A stretch of DNA of 64,000 bases from Alcaligenaceae bacterium. Its GTDB lineage: Bacteria; Pseudomonadota; Gammaproteobacteria; Burkholderiales; Burkholderiaceae_B. Under the pieces are notes generated by a model that worked only from the letters and a program-made list of their open reading frames with translations, had not been told where the DNA came from and ran no database searches. This document shows, in pieces, positions 42,992 through 51,256 of the stretch. The translations under genes were made by a program, and so were the position numbers. The stretch lies in contig JACCES010000002.1 of the NCBI GenBank assembly GCA_013416455.1, forward strand, positions 62,001 through 126,000, written 5' to 3'. Each line of letters begins with the position of its first letter. The stretch's first letter is position 1.

Positions 42992-43471
42992 TCAGGCTTC
43001 TTCCGAGCCCATCTGCGCCTGCAGATAATTCTGCCGGCCCACTTTTTCGATGAGGCCCAGCTGCTTTTCCAGCCAGTAGGTGTGATCTTCTTCGGTGTCG
43101 CGCAACTGGGCGAGCAGCAGATCGCGGGTGTTGTAGTCGGCCAGCTCTTCACAGAGGGCCATGGCGGCCTTCAGATTGTCGCGCACGCTGTATTCGGTGG
43201 CCAGATCCTTGCGCAGCATGTCTTCCACGGTGTCGCCGGGCGTGAAGTCATGCGGCCGCATGTCGGGTTTGCCGCCGAGGAACAGAATGCGGCGCAGGAT
43301 CACGTCGGCGTGCTGCGTCTCTTCTTCCATTTCGTGGTTCATGCGCTCGTACAGGCGCAGAAAACCTTGATCTTCGTATTGGCGGGAATGCGCGAAATAC
43401 TGATCGCGCGCAGCCAGTTCGCCGCGCAGCAATTCTTTCAGGCATTCGATGACTTGAGGGTGGCCTTGCAT
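42992..43471 (-). CDS. bfr: Bacterioferritin lacking the haem-ligand Met
   Basis: A 159-residue bacterioferritin matching E. coli Bfr in length and ending ([12 protein letters not shown]). The ferroxidase residues are present: Glu18, Glu51, His54, Glu93 (E. coli 94), Glu127 and His130. The haem-binding Met52 is replaced by Thr (EETQHAD). This is like the ferroxidase-type subunits of hetero-Bfr systems, which pair with a Met52-containing partner. It stores iron in the cytosol. No Fur box is obvious upstream. A second bfr gene is not in the window. Confidence 0.92.
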   Translation of the reverse strand: MQGHPQVIECLKELLRGELAARDQYFAHSRQYEDQGFLRLYERMNHEMEEETQHADVILRRILFLGGKPDMRPHDFTPGDTVEDMLRKDLATEYSVRDNLKAAMALCEELADYNTRDLLLAQLRDTEEDHTYWLEKQLGLIEKVGRQNYLQAQMGSEEA

Positions 43472-43606
43472 GGGTATTCTCCGGAATCAGCGCCCGGGGC
43501 GGCGTTTCGCAGCCCGCGGGGACCGGCAGCGATGCCGGCACTGTTCATGTAGCGACAGCCCGAGTATAGCGTCCCGAGGGTTGCGGGATATCGGGTTCGG
43601 GCCTGT

Positions 43607-44401
43607 TCATCCGCCCGCCCTGGCTCCGGCCGGCAGTTTCGCCGAGATGTAGGCTTCCCGGGAAGCCACGGATTCTTCATCCGAGAGGGCGGAAAAGAAG
43701 ACATGGGCGTCAAGGAAGGCATATGACGTCGTCGCCAATTGATTCTTGGCGGCGATGACCTGCTTCTTCGTGATGCGCAGTACCAGGGAAGACCGCTTGC
43801 CCAATTCGGCGGCCATGGCGGAGACATGGCTGTCGAGTTCGCCGCCTTCGACGACGCCGTTCAGGAACCCGGAATCCTTCATCCGTTCGGCACCCACTTT
43901 CCGGCACAGCAGGGCGAATTCCATGGCCATGGCCGGCCCGACTTCCCTCACGAGCCAGGGCATTCCGCCCCAGGCCAGAGGAACGCCCAGTTCGGTTTCG
44001 GGCAGATGGAACTGGGTGCCCGCCGCCGCATAGCGGAAGTCGCAGGCGCAGGCCAGCACTACGCCGCCGCCGATGCAGTGCCCATGTATCGCGGCGATGG
44101 TCACCGCGTTCATCGAGCTGACCGCTTCGACCATCCTGAGCCCCAGGTCGACCGCGGACCTCACACGCTCCGCCGGGTTGTTCTGGAAGGCTCTCAAGTC
44201 GAAGCCGGCGCAGAAAGCGGCCCCGACGCCTGACACGACCACCACCTTTACCTGTTCCTGCCGGTTGAACCAGGCCGCCGCTGCGATGACGTCGTTCATG
44301 AGCTGTTCATTGCATGCGTTCAGCACCGAGGGCCGGTTCAGCTGGAGGGTGCCGGTCGGGCCGTCGACCCGTACCCGAACGCATTCGTAAGAAGGAATCA
44401 T
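43607..44401 (-). CDS. Enoyl-CoA hydratase/isomerase family protein
   Basis: A 264-residue crotonase. The oxyanion-hole segments are GAAFCAGFDLRAF and IHGHCIGGGVVLACACDF; the catalytic Glu region is FHLPETELGVPLAWGG. It should hydrate or isomerise an enoyl-CoA. ATG 44401 gives the standard crotonase N-terminus; the frame extends upstream into the operator region. It is divergent from a racemase-like gene across 162 bp, which contains a strong inverted repeat likely bound by the TetR regulator. Confidence 0.87.
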   Translation of the reverse strand: MIPSYECVRVRVDGPTGTLQLNRPSVLNACNEQLMNDVIAAAAWFNRQEQVKVVVVSGVGAAFCAGFDLRAFQNNPAERVRSAVDLGLRMVEAVSSMNAVTIAAIHGHCIGGGVVLACACDFRYAAAGTQFHLPETELGVPLAWGGMPWLVREVGPAMAMEFALLCRKVGAERMKDSGFLNGVVEGGELDSHVSAMAAELGKRSSLVLRITKKQVIAAKNQLATTSYAFLDAHVFFSALSDEESVASREAYISAKLPAGARAGG

Positions 44402-44432
44402 CACTGCCGCCACTCCTTGAATTTGAGGTTGC

Positions 44433-44456
44433 ATTGTACTGACCAATCGGTACAAT
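44433..44456. promoter_or_regulatory. Putative TetR operator, divergent ECH / racemase promoter
   Basis: ATTGTAC and GTACAAT form perfect 7-bp arms around ten bases (TGACCAATCG). The site lies 31 bp upstream of the hydratase start and 107 bp upstream of the racemase-like gene. Read on the minus strand, the 22-bp core matches a site at 59334-59355 at 17 positions. The TetR gene at 45728 is the natural candidate regulator. Confidence 0.7.
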
Positions 44457-44563
44457 AATCCATGACTTTGCGCGTTTGGTCAAGCCGCGCCGGCAGTGCC
44501 GGGCGGCTTGCAGCTCGCCTGTGAGCGCGTGCCGCAGAACATCCTCCACGAAGGTTAAGTTGA

Positions 44564-45679
44564 ATGGAATCAAACACAGAGGGGCCGCTTAAAGGCATTC
44601 AGGTGGTCGAGTTTGCTGGAATGGGGCCCGCTCCTTTTTGTGGGATGCTTCTGGCCGATCTGGGCGCCGACATCATCCGCGTCGATCGTCAGGAAGGCCT
44701 GGGAACCATGGACGATCCGGTGATCGGGCGCGGGCGGCGCTCCATTGCCCTGAATCTGAAGGACGCCGCCGACAGAGAGGTCGCGCTCAAGCTGGTCGAA
44801 CGCAGCCATGTCCTGCTCGAAGGATTCCGGCCCGGCGTCATGGAGCGGCTGGGGCTGGGGCCGGTCGACTGCCACAGGCGGAATCGGGGACTCGTTTATG
44901 TGCGGCTGACGGGTTGGGGACAGGAGGCGGGAGCCGTGACCGGCAAGGCCGGCCACGACATCAACTACATCGCCGCCGCCGGCGTGCTCGGCGCCATCGG
45001 CGACGAGAAGCCCGTGGTGCCGCTCAACCTGCTCGGAGATTACGCGGGCGGGTCTCTCCTTGCCTGCATCGGGCTGCTGGCGGGATTGCGGGCCACCGAA
45101 AGGGGCGAGAACGAAATCGTCATCGATTCGAGCATGCGGGCCGGCGCCACCTATCTGATGAGCTATCAGTACGAGCTTGCCGCCAAAGGCTTGTGGAAAG
45201 ATGCGCGGCGCGCCAATCTGCTGGACGGCGGGACGCCTTTCTACGATACCTATGCCTGCGCGGACGGAGCCTGGATGGCCGTTGGCGCGATAGAAGAAAA
45301 GTTCTACCGAGATCTGCTGGCCGGCCTCGGCCTGGAAGACCTGCTCGGGAAGGTCGACCGGCACGACCCGGGCCAGTTTGCCTTCATCCGCAAATGCCTG
45401 GCGGACCGCTTCGCCTCACAGCCGCGGGATTTCTGGGTGGAGCGCTTCAGCGGGCTCGACGCCTGCGTTTCACCCATTCTGTCCATGGCCGAGCTGGTGG
45501 GAACGCCGGCCCTGCGGGAGCGGGTCGAAGGGATGCCGGAGCCGCTGCCCGCGCCCGGCTTCAGCGGCCCGTCGTCGCTGCCGAGGCCGGCTCCCGTGGT
45601 CGGCGGGCATACCGAGGAAATACGGGCGGCACTGGGCGCCGGCGCCGATTTCCGCGCCATGGAAAGCCAGAATATCTGA
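44564..45679 (+). CDS. Alpha-methylacyl-CoA racemase-like CaiB/BaiF protein
   Basis: A 371-residue class III CoA-transferase-fold protein. Unlike true transferases it has the racemase signature GHDINYIAAAG with His131, and Asp159 in LLGDYAGG, the pair used by 2-methylacyl-CoA racemases. LLADLGADIIRVDRQEG is the family start. It would interconvert R and S 2-methylacyl-CoA so that a stereospecific acyl-CoA dehydrogenase can act. It is divergent from the hydratase and followed by the TetR gene, likely on the same transcript. Confidence 0.85.
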   Translation: MESNTEGPLKGIQVVEFAGMGPAPFCGMLLADLGADIIRVDRQEGLGTMDDPVIGRGRRSIALNLKDAADREVALKLVERSHVLLEGFRPGVMERLGLGPVDCHRRNRGLVYVRLTGWGQEAGAVTGKAGHDINYIAAAGVLGAIGDEKPVVPLNLLGDYAGGSLLACIGLLAGLRATERGENEIVIDSSMRAGATYLMSYQYELAAKGLWKDARRANLLDGGTPFYDTYACADGAWMAVGAIEEKFYRDLLAGLGLEDLLGKVDRHDPGQFAFIRKCLADRFASQPRDFWVERFSGLDACVSPILSMAELVGTPALRERVEGMPEPLPAPGFSGPSSLPRPAPVVGGHTEEIRAALGAGADFRAMESQNI

Positions 45680-45727
45680 AACTGGCGGCTAAACTAATCT
45701 TCCCACCGTTCTACAAGGGGTTCTTCC

Positions 45728-46300
45728 GTGAGCGAACCAGACCATTCCGCCCGGGACCTGCTGTTCAAGACAGCAATCGCGCTGATGTCCAAGAAGGGCT
45801 ATCACGGTACGAGCATGTCGGACCTTGAAAAGGGCAGCGGCCTGGGCCGCTCGTCGATCTATCATTACGTCCGGAGCAAGGAAGCGCTGCTGGCGGAAAT
45901 CTGCGATGCGTCGACGCGGCGGCAGGCCAGCATCGCCAAAGCCATCGTCGATGCGGAAGAACCGCCGCGCACCCAGCTTTTCATGCTGATCGAAGCCTTG
46001 GTGACAGAGATCGTCGAAAACCGGGACCGGGCTCTGGTCAGCCTTCGCGAATTCCATTTTCTGAAGGGCGACTACAGGAAATCCGTGGTGGCGAACCGGA
46101 CGGAATATGAAGGCCATTGGCGGACGGTGCTGCAGCGGTGCATAGACGAGAAGCTGATCGACGGGTTCTCGGAGTTCGACCTGAACGCCACGCTGGGCAT
46201 GGTGAACTTTTCGGCTGTGTGGATGCACCGCGCTCCGCAGGAATCGCCGCAGCGAATGGCCGAGCGGTTCACCGCCCTGATCATGAAAGGCCTGTCTTAG
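45728..46300 (+). CDS. TetR-family transcriptional regulator
   Basis: A 190-residue TetR regulator. The helix-turn-helix is TSMSDLEKGSGLGRSSIYHY within the first 60 residues, followed by SKEALLAEI and a ligand domain. It starts at GTG 48 bp after the racemase-like gene. FadR/PaaR-type TetR repressors of acyl-CoA genes release DNA when they bind a CoA thioester. Matching palindromes at 44433 and 59334 make it a candidate for control of both the hydratase/racemase pair and the distant ligase-TRAP operon. Confidence 0.87.
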   Translation: MSEPDHSARDLLFKTAIALMSKKGYHGTSMSDLEKGSGLGRSSIYHYVRSKEALLAEICDASTRRQASIAKAIVDAEEPPRTQLFMLIEALVTEIVENRDRALVSLREFHFLKGDYRKSVVANRTEYEGHWRTVLQRCIDEKLIDGFSEFDLNATLGMVNFSAVWMHRAPQESPQRMAERFTALIMKGLS

Positions 46301-46340
46301 CAGGGTGCTGAACGGCCAGCCCGTTTTGCGTCGGCGCGGG

Positions 46341-47150
46341 CTACACGAATCGCTCAATCTCTTCACGCAGTATCCGCTTCCAGCCTTCAATGGTTGAATC
46401 CGATACGTCGGACCCATAGGCGGCGATGCTGACCGCCAGATGAGGGCCGGGGGCGTGGGGAATGATCGCGGCCATGCCAAAACCCTGCTTCACGACCGCG
46501 CCCCGGCTGATGGCGAAGCCGGTTCGGTGTGTATCTTCGACTGCTATCCGCAGCCTCCCTGGCGTGATGCGGGGATACGATTGCAGGCCTGGAGCAATCA
46601 GGCGGATGGCGTCTTCTATCTGTTCGTCAGGGAGCGCGGCGAGCAGAGCGGTGGCGCCGCCGCCGACACCCAAAAGCCGACGCTGGCCCACTTCGACCGG
46701 TACAAAGCGCAGGGTTGCGCCACCGTCCACCTTGACCAGGCAGACGGCTTCCAGGCCGCTGCGCCGCATCAGATAGGACGTAACGCCGCAGCGGTGTGCC
46801 ACGGCTTCGATCAGTGGGCTCCAGCGGGCGACCTCCATGGCGCTGGAACTGGGAACCATGCCCAGTTCGTGCAGCAGGTGGCCGATCCGGTAGCGTTTCT
46901 CTGATGCGTTGAACTCCAGCAACCCTTCGTCAAGCAGGCACTTGAGAATCCGGTGCGCCGTTGAACGGGCCAGTTCTTGTGAGCGTGCCAGTTCCGCCAA
47001 TACCACCCCGCGAGCGCCATGTTGCGCCACTTCCCGCAGCATGGTGGTGGCGCGCCGGATGGCTTGCGTACCTTCCGTTTTGGTTTTATCCGGACCCCGA
47101 CCCAATTGGGGGCCCGGATAGTTTATTTCGTCTTTAGATAGTTTGACCAT
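46341..47150 (-). CDS. IclR-family transcriptional regulator
   Basis: A 269-residue IclR protein. The winged helix covers about 28-90 (IRRATTMLREVAQHGARGVV; ARSTAHRILKCLLDEGLLEF), and the effector domain follows. The ATG at 47150 lies inside an operator-like repeat; a TTG at 47162 is also in frame. It is divergent from a Bug-led operon with acyl-CoA genes, and two near-identical sites lie in the gap, so it likely controls that operon and itself. It is convergent with the TetR gene. Confidence 0.87.
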   Translation of the reverse strand: MVKLSKDEINYPGPQLGRGPDKTKTEGTQAIRRATTMLREVAQHGARGVVLAELARSQELARSTAHRILKCLLDEGLLEFNASEKRYRIGHLLHELGMVPSSSAMEVARWSPLIEAVAHRCGVTSYLMRRSGLEAVCLVKVDGGATLRFVPVEVGQRRLLGVGGGATALLAALPDEQIEDAIRLIAPGLQSYPRITPGRLRIAVEDTHRTGFAISRGAVVKQGFGMAAIIPHAPGPHLAVSIAAYGSDVSDSTIEGWKRILREEIERFV

Positions 47151-47161
47151 TATATGGAACA
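47144..47161. promoter_or_regulatory. IclR operator candidate, site 1
   Basis: TGACCATTATATGGAACA contains the near-palindrome CCAT-TAT-ATGG. It overlaps the IclR start codon. A closely related copy lies 111 bp away at 47255. The placement suggests autoregulation. Confidence 0.6.
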
Positions 47162-47254
47162 AATGAATGGGTGATTACCCTGATTTAAGGGCGGGTATGT
47201 TGAGATAGGTAGCGGATATATCTATGCTTGAGCCAATTCTACGAATGATCAAAA

Positions 47255-47272
47255 TGACCATATAGTGGAACA
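47255..47272. promoter_or_regulatory. IclR operator candidate, site 2
   Basis: TGACCATATAGTGGAACA repeats site 1 with changes only in the central four bases. It lies 38 bp upstream of the Bug start, in an AT-rich stretch likely to hold the Bug promoter. Repression or activation of the catabolic operon by IclR would act here. Confidence 0.65.
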
Positions 47273-47310
47273 CTTGAAATATAACAGGAACTTTGATTGA
47301 GGAGCAACAT

Positions 47311-48306
47311 ATGAAACATTCGCCCCGCCCATGGTTTCGAGGTGCCGTTGCCGCGGCCATTTCCGTGGTTGCGCTCGCGGCGGCCTTGCCGGCGCAAGCC
47401 GAATCATTTCCCGACCGGGCCCTGCGGCTGGTGGTGCCGTTCGGAGCAGGGGGTTCGGATGGCATTGCCCGTGTTTTCGCGGATAAGTTGAGCAAGGTGC
47501 TCGATCAGCCCGTTTATGTTGAGAACCGGGCGGGTGCGGCCGGCCTGATCGGTTCAGAATACGTGGCGCGGTCCAAGCCTGACGGCTACACCATGTTGTT
47601 CATCGGCGGCGGCAGCTTTACGCCGGCTCTGATCAAGGACTTGAAATTCAACATTCTTACGGAAATGCGACCTGTCATCTCTATTGCACGGGGTGGCATG
47701 ACGTTGATGGTCAATTCGCAGGTGCCGGCGGAAACGATTGAGGAGTTCGTCGACTATGCCAAGAAGAATCCCGGTGACCTCAACTATTCGTATACCGCCA
47801 GCAGCATCATGCTCTCGTCGGAAATCGCCAAACAGCGGCTGGGCTTCGAGGCGGTCGGTGTCCCTTATAGAGGCGCTGCGCAGGTATTGACGGCCCAGCT
47901 GACCAATGAAGTGCAGATGACCATCGATGTGCCGCTGAATTACCTGCCGATGATCAAGGAAGGAAAAATCCGCGCGCTGCTGCATGGCGGGCAGGATCGC
48001 ATTCCTCCCTTGCCTGACGGGCCGCATCTCCAGGATGTTCCGACCTTGTCCGATAAAGGCATCAACGATGTGACCTTCGCCGTGTCCTACGGTATTTGGG
48101 TAACCGCGGATACGCCGGATGATGCCGTGTTGAAGCTGAACGAAGCCTATAACGAAGTATTGAAGGATCCCGAGATCCAGTTCAGGTTGAACCAGGCTGC
48201 GATGGTGCCGGTCGGCGGCGCACCCGGGGTCCATTCGGAACAGATCCGCATCGAACAGGGCATGTGGGAAAACTTTGCGCAACAGATGGGTTTCAAGCCT
48301 GAATGA
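47311..48306 (+). CDS. Bug-family periplasmic substrate-binding protein
   Basis: A 331-residue Bug protein with a Sec signal peptide (MKHSPRPWFRGAVAAAISVV, cleavage after AQA-ES). Hallmarks are FPDRALRLVVPFGAGGSDG, VYVENRAGAAGLIG and PDGYTMLFIGGG. The ATG follows GAGGAG. It is the first gene of a plus-strand operon with SDR, two acyl-CoA dehydrogenases, CoA transferase and thiolase, so its ligand is probably the acid fed into that pathway. Confidence 0.9.
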   Translation: MKHSPRPWFRGAVAAAISVVALAAALPAQAESFPDRALRLVVPFGAGGSDGIARVFADKLSKVLDQPVYVENRAGAAGLIGSEYVARSKPDGYTMLFIGGGSFTPALIKDLKFNILTEMRPVISIARGGMTLMVNSQVPAETIEEFVDYAKKNPGDLNYSYTASSIMLSSEIAKQRLGFEAVGVPYRGAAQVLTAQLTNEVQMTIDVPLNYLPMIKEGKIRALLHGGQDRIPPLPDGPHLQDVPTLSDKGINDVTFAVSYGIWVTADTPDDAVLKLNEAYNEVLKDPEIQFRLNQAAMVPVGGAPGVHSEQIRIEQGMWENFAQQMGFKPE

Positions 48307-48335
48307 TGCCGCTGTCTGAATCAAGGAATACCTCA

Positions 48336-49163
48336 ATGTTCTCGTTAGCAGGCAAGACCGTGGTGGTAACCGGCGGCGGCAAGGGAATCGGGCTGGGGAT
48401 CAGCACCCGGATGGCGCTTCAGGGAGCGAATGTCGTCATGACGGGACGTTCACTGCCGGCTCTTGAGTCGGCGGCGCTGGGCCTGGCTGAGCAGGGCGGG
48501 AAAGTGCTACCTGTGCGGGCCGACCTGACGAATCCGGCCGACACCGAAAGAGTCGTCAATACGACGCTCGCAACGTTCGGCCGCCTCGATGGATGGGTGA
48601 ACAACGCAGGCAGTGCCAGCCCCGACGATGTCGGCCCCCTGATCGATATCCGCGAAGATCAGTGGGACCGGGTCGTCGACCTGAATTTCAAGTGGGCGTT
48701 TTTCGCATCCCAGGCGGCCGCGCGGGCGATGAAGGACGGCGGCTCCATCGTCAATATCACGTCACGCAGCGCTTCGTATGCCAATCCGCGCACGGGTCAT
48801 TATGGCGCCGCCAAAGCCGCCATGGAAAACCTGACGTTGACCATGGCGGCGGAGTGGGGACATCTGGGGATCCGGGTCAACGCAGTGGCGCCGGGAGTGG
48901 TGCTGACGGAGGAACTGGCCAAAACGCTGAATACTGAAGAGCGGCTGCGCAAGCAGATAGAAATGGTTCCTTTGCAGCGCATAGGCCGCCCCGATGATAT
49001 CGCGGGCCTGTGCGTCTACTTGGTATCGGACGCCTCGTCCTGGACCAGCGGGGCGCTGATTCCTGTGCACGGGGGCAGCCCTATCCCTTTCGGTTATATC
49101 AGCTACATGCGGAAAGCGAATCGTCAGGACAACGTGAAACACGGGGGCCGTGGTGAGATTTGA
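48336..49163 (+). CDS. SDR-family oxidoreductase
   Basis: A 275-residue classical SDR. Cofactor motif is TGGGKGIGLG; the NNAG motif is WVNNAGSAS; the catalytic residues are Ser in NITSRSASY and Tyr/Lys in HYGAAKAAM. It would act as a 3-hydroxyacyl-CoA dehydrogenase in this context. ATG 48336 gives the normal SDR start (MFSLAGKTVVVTGG) with AAGGA upstream; an ATG at 48303 overlapping the Bug stop is the alternative. The tail after PVHGGSPIPFGY is slightly longer than usual. Confidence 0.87.
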   Translation: MFSLAGKTVVVTGGGKGIGLGISTRMALQGANVVMTGRSLPALESAALGLAEQGGKVLPVRADLTNPADTERVVNTTLATFGRLDGWVNNAGSASPDDVGPLIDIREDQWDRVVDLNFKWAFFASQAAARAMKDGGSIVNITSRSASYANPRTGHYGAAKAAMENLTLTMAAEWGHLGIRVNAVAPGVVLTEELAKTLNTEERLRKQIEMVPLQRIGRPDDIAGLCVYLVSDASSWTSGALIPVHGGSPIPFGYISYMRKANRQDNVKHGGRGEI

Positions 49164-50304
49164 CTGGCTGCCTGAACAAGCGGCGCTGCGAGAGCGGGTC
49201 CGTGATGTCCTGCGGCGTGAACTGCCGCCGGATTGGGCGCAATTGAGCCGGCACGGCCCGGGCTCCAAAGAGCAGACCCGGTTTTCTTTGTCGTTCTGTC
49301 CGAAATTGGCCCGGGAAGGCCTGTTGATACCTCACTGGCCCGTCGAACATGGTGGGCGCGGCGCGGCGCCCTGGGAGCATTTCATCATTGGCGAAGAGCT
49401 TTGGGCCGCTGGTGAACCGCGAGGCGCCCAGTACATGAATGTGAACTTCATCGGCATGACGATCATCCGCTACGGGACGGCCGAGCAGAAGGCGCGCTAT
49501 CTGCCGGACATGGCGGCGGGCCGGGTCATCTGGTGCCAGGGGTTTTCCGAACCGGATGCCGGCTCCGATCTGGCTGCGCTACAGACCCGCGCCCGGGTTT
49601 CCGGCGACGAATATGTCATCAACGGCGCCAAGGTCTGGACATCGTACGCGGCTCTGGCGAAGTACTGCTTTCTGCTGGCGCGCACAGGCGGGCCGGGCAA
49701 GGCGGGGATAGCGATCTTCCTGGTGCCCATGGACTCGCCCGGCATTACCGTGCGACCCATATCCGCGCTGGTCGGAGAAGGGGATCTGCATGAAGTCTTC
49801 TTCGATGATGTGCGGGTGCCCGGCGATTGCCGGCTCGGCCAGGAGGGCGAAGCCTGGCCCATCATTACTTATGCATTGGCCAATGAACGTGTCGGCATCG
49901 CCCGCTATGCTTTTGCCCGGCGCGTGCTGGATGGCATGGTGGCGGAACTGAAACAGGGCGGCCGCTTTCAGGGCGCGGTCGTCAAGGCTCGGGCGGGCCG
50001 GGCGCTGGCGGCCTGCGAGGCGGCCCGCATGCAGGTCTACCGTATCGTGCACGAGCGAGCATCGAATCTGCCGCCCAGCGCCGAGTCCAGTCTCGCGCGC
50101 GTTGCGGTGGTGAACGCAGAGCATGCCGTGGCGGATTTCGGGCTGGATTTTCTGCCTGAAACCTACACGGGCCGCGATTTCCCCATGCACCTGTCGCATC
50201 ATGAGCGCGCCATCGCTTCGGGCATCGCTTCCGGGGCCGCCGAGGTCCAGCTGAATCTCATCGCGCGCAATTATTTAAGGCTGCCCTCTGGAGTACGGCA
50301 ATGA
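49150..50304 (+). CDS. Acyl-CoA dehydrogenase, large subunit type
   Basis: A 384-residue acyl-CoA dehydrogenase. The flavin-site segment is WCQGFSEPDAGSDLAAL, followed by YVINGAKVWTS and FDDVRVPGDCRLG. It ends in SGAAEVQLNLIARNYLRLP, as in the FadE26/FadE28-like half-proteins that form alpha2-beta2 enzymes for bulky or branched acyl-CoAs. It starts at GTG overlapping the SDR stop by 14 bp; a second GTG is next to it. The following gene is its probable partner. Confidence 0.88.
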   Translation: MVRFDWLPEQAALRERVRDVLRRELPPDWAQLSRHGPGSKEQTRFSLSFCPKLAREGLLIPHWPVEHGGRGAAPWEHFIIGEELWAAGEPRGAQYMNVNFIGMTIIRYGTAEQKARYLPDMAAGRVIWCQGFSEPDAGSDLAALQTRARVSGDEYVINGAKVWTSYAALAKYCFLLARTGGPGKAGIAIFLVPMDSPGITVRPISALVGEGDLHEVFFDDVRVPGDCRLGQEGEAWPIITYALANERVGIARYAFARRVLDGMVAELKQGGRFQGAVVKARAGRALAACEAARMQVYRIVHERASNLPPSAESSLARVAVVNAEHAVADFGLDFLPETYTGRDFPMHLSHHERAIASGIASGAAEVQLNLIARNYLRLPSGVRQ

Positions 50305-51239
50305 ACTTCACTTTGTCCGATGATCAGAAGGCGATGATGGGCGCCATTGAAAAGCTGGTGCAAAAAATATTGGCCGGCCATGTGTGTCAGCCTCGGCGCT
50401 TCGAGTTTTCGGAAGCGCTGCAGGCCCGGATCGAACAGGGGGGCTTCTTCTCGGCGGCCCTGATCAGCGATCTGGGGGCTGTGGCTTCGGCATCCATGAT
50501 CATGGAAATGTGCAAGTTGCCGCTGTGCGTGGAAACGACCGCATCAGCCTTTATTGCGCCTTACGTGTGTCCAGACGCACCGGGTCCGTTTGTCGTCGCC
50601 TTCGATGGCCTGGACCGGCCGCTCCGGTTTGCGCCGGTGGCGAAAACCATCATTCGTATCCAGGAAGAGGCCGTTGCATGGGCGAGTCTGCGGCCAGAAG
50701 ATGTCGATGAAGCGGAAAGCCTCTTTGCCTATCCGATGGGCAGGCTGCGCGATGCCGGCGACCTGCACTGGCGCTGCGTGCCCGGGGCCGACGCGCGGAA
50801 GTTGCGCTGCCAGTGGCGGATCGGTGTGGCTGCCGAGATCGTCGGCTGCCTGTCCGCGGCTTTGGGCAGTGTGCTCGAACACGTTGCCGAGCGGCGTCAG
50901 TTCGGCCAGCCCATCGGCGCATTTCAGGCCGTTCAGCATCGGCTGGCCCAATGCGCCGCTTTGATTGAAAGTTCTCGTTGGCTGGTCCTGCGGGCGGCGG
51001 GCGCCGACAACGATCGGGACGCCCTGGCAGCCCTTGGCTTTGCCCAGGATGCGGTGACGCGCGTTGCCTACGATCTGCATCAGTTCATGGGGGCCATGGG
51101 CCTGACGCTCGAGCATCCACTGCATCGCTGGACATACCGCGCCAAGCTGCTTCGTTCGGAAGCGGGCGGGGCCGAAGAGCAATTTGCGCAGCTCGCCGAC
51201 CGTGCGTGGGCTGATGACGTGACAACGCTTTCGCATTGA
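50301..51239 (+). CDS. Acyl-CoA dehydrogenase, short partner subunit
   Basis: A 312-residue acyl-CoA dehydrogenase homologue, shorter than the 380-residue norm. The C-terminal helical domain is well kept (RRQFGQPIGAFQAVQHRLA; HQFMGAMGLTLEHPLHRW), while the central beta-domain is reduced and poorly conserved. The start overlaps the preceding stop (ATGA). This pairing of a full and a short subunit is typical of heteromeric steroid- and branched-chain acyl-CoA dehydrogenases. It probably contributes part of the FAD site. Confidence 0.82.
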   Translation: MNFTLSDDQKAMMGAIEKLVQKILAGHVCQPRRFEFSEALQARIEQGGFFSAALISDLGAVASASMIMEMCKLPLCVETTASAFIAPYVCPDAPGPFVVAFDGLDRPLRFAPVAKTIIRIQEEAVAWASLRPEDVDEAESLFAYPMGRLRDAGDLHWRCVPGADARKLRCQWRIGVAAEIVGCLSAALGSVLEHVAERRQFGQPIGAFQAVQHRLAQCAALIESSRWLVLRAAGADNDRDALAALGFAQDAVTRVAYDLHQFMGAMGLTLEHPLHRWTYRAKLLRSEAGGAEEQFAQLADRAWADDVTTLSH

Positions 51240-51256
51240 TGATTCGAGGTAATGCA

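Noticed and set aside
42843-43609. GGGCCTGTTCA at 42843-42853 and 43599-43609 as ends of a mobile element around bacterioferritin
   Set aside because: The two copies are direct, only 11 bp long, and the flanks do not match.
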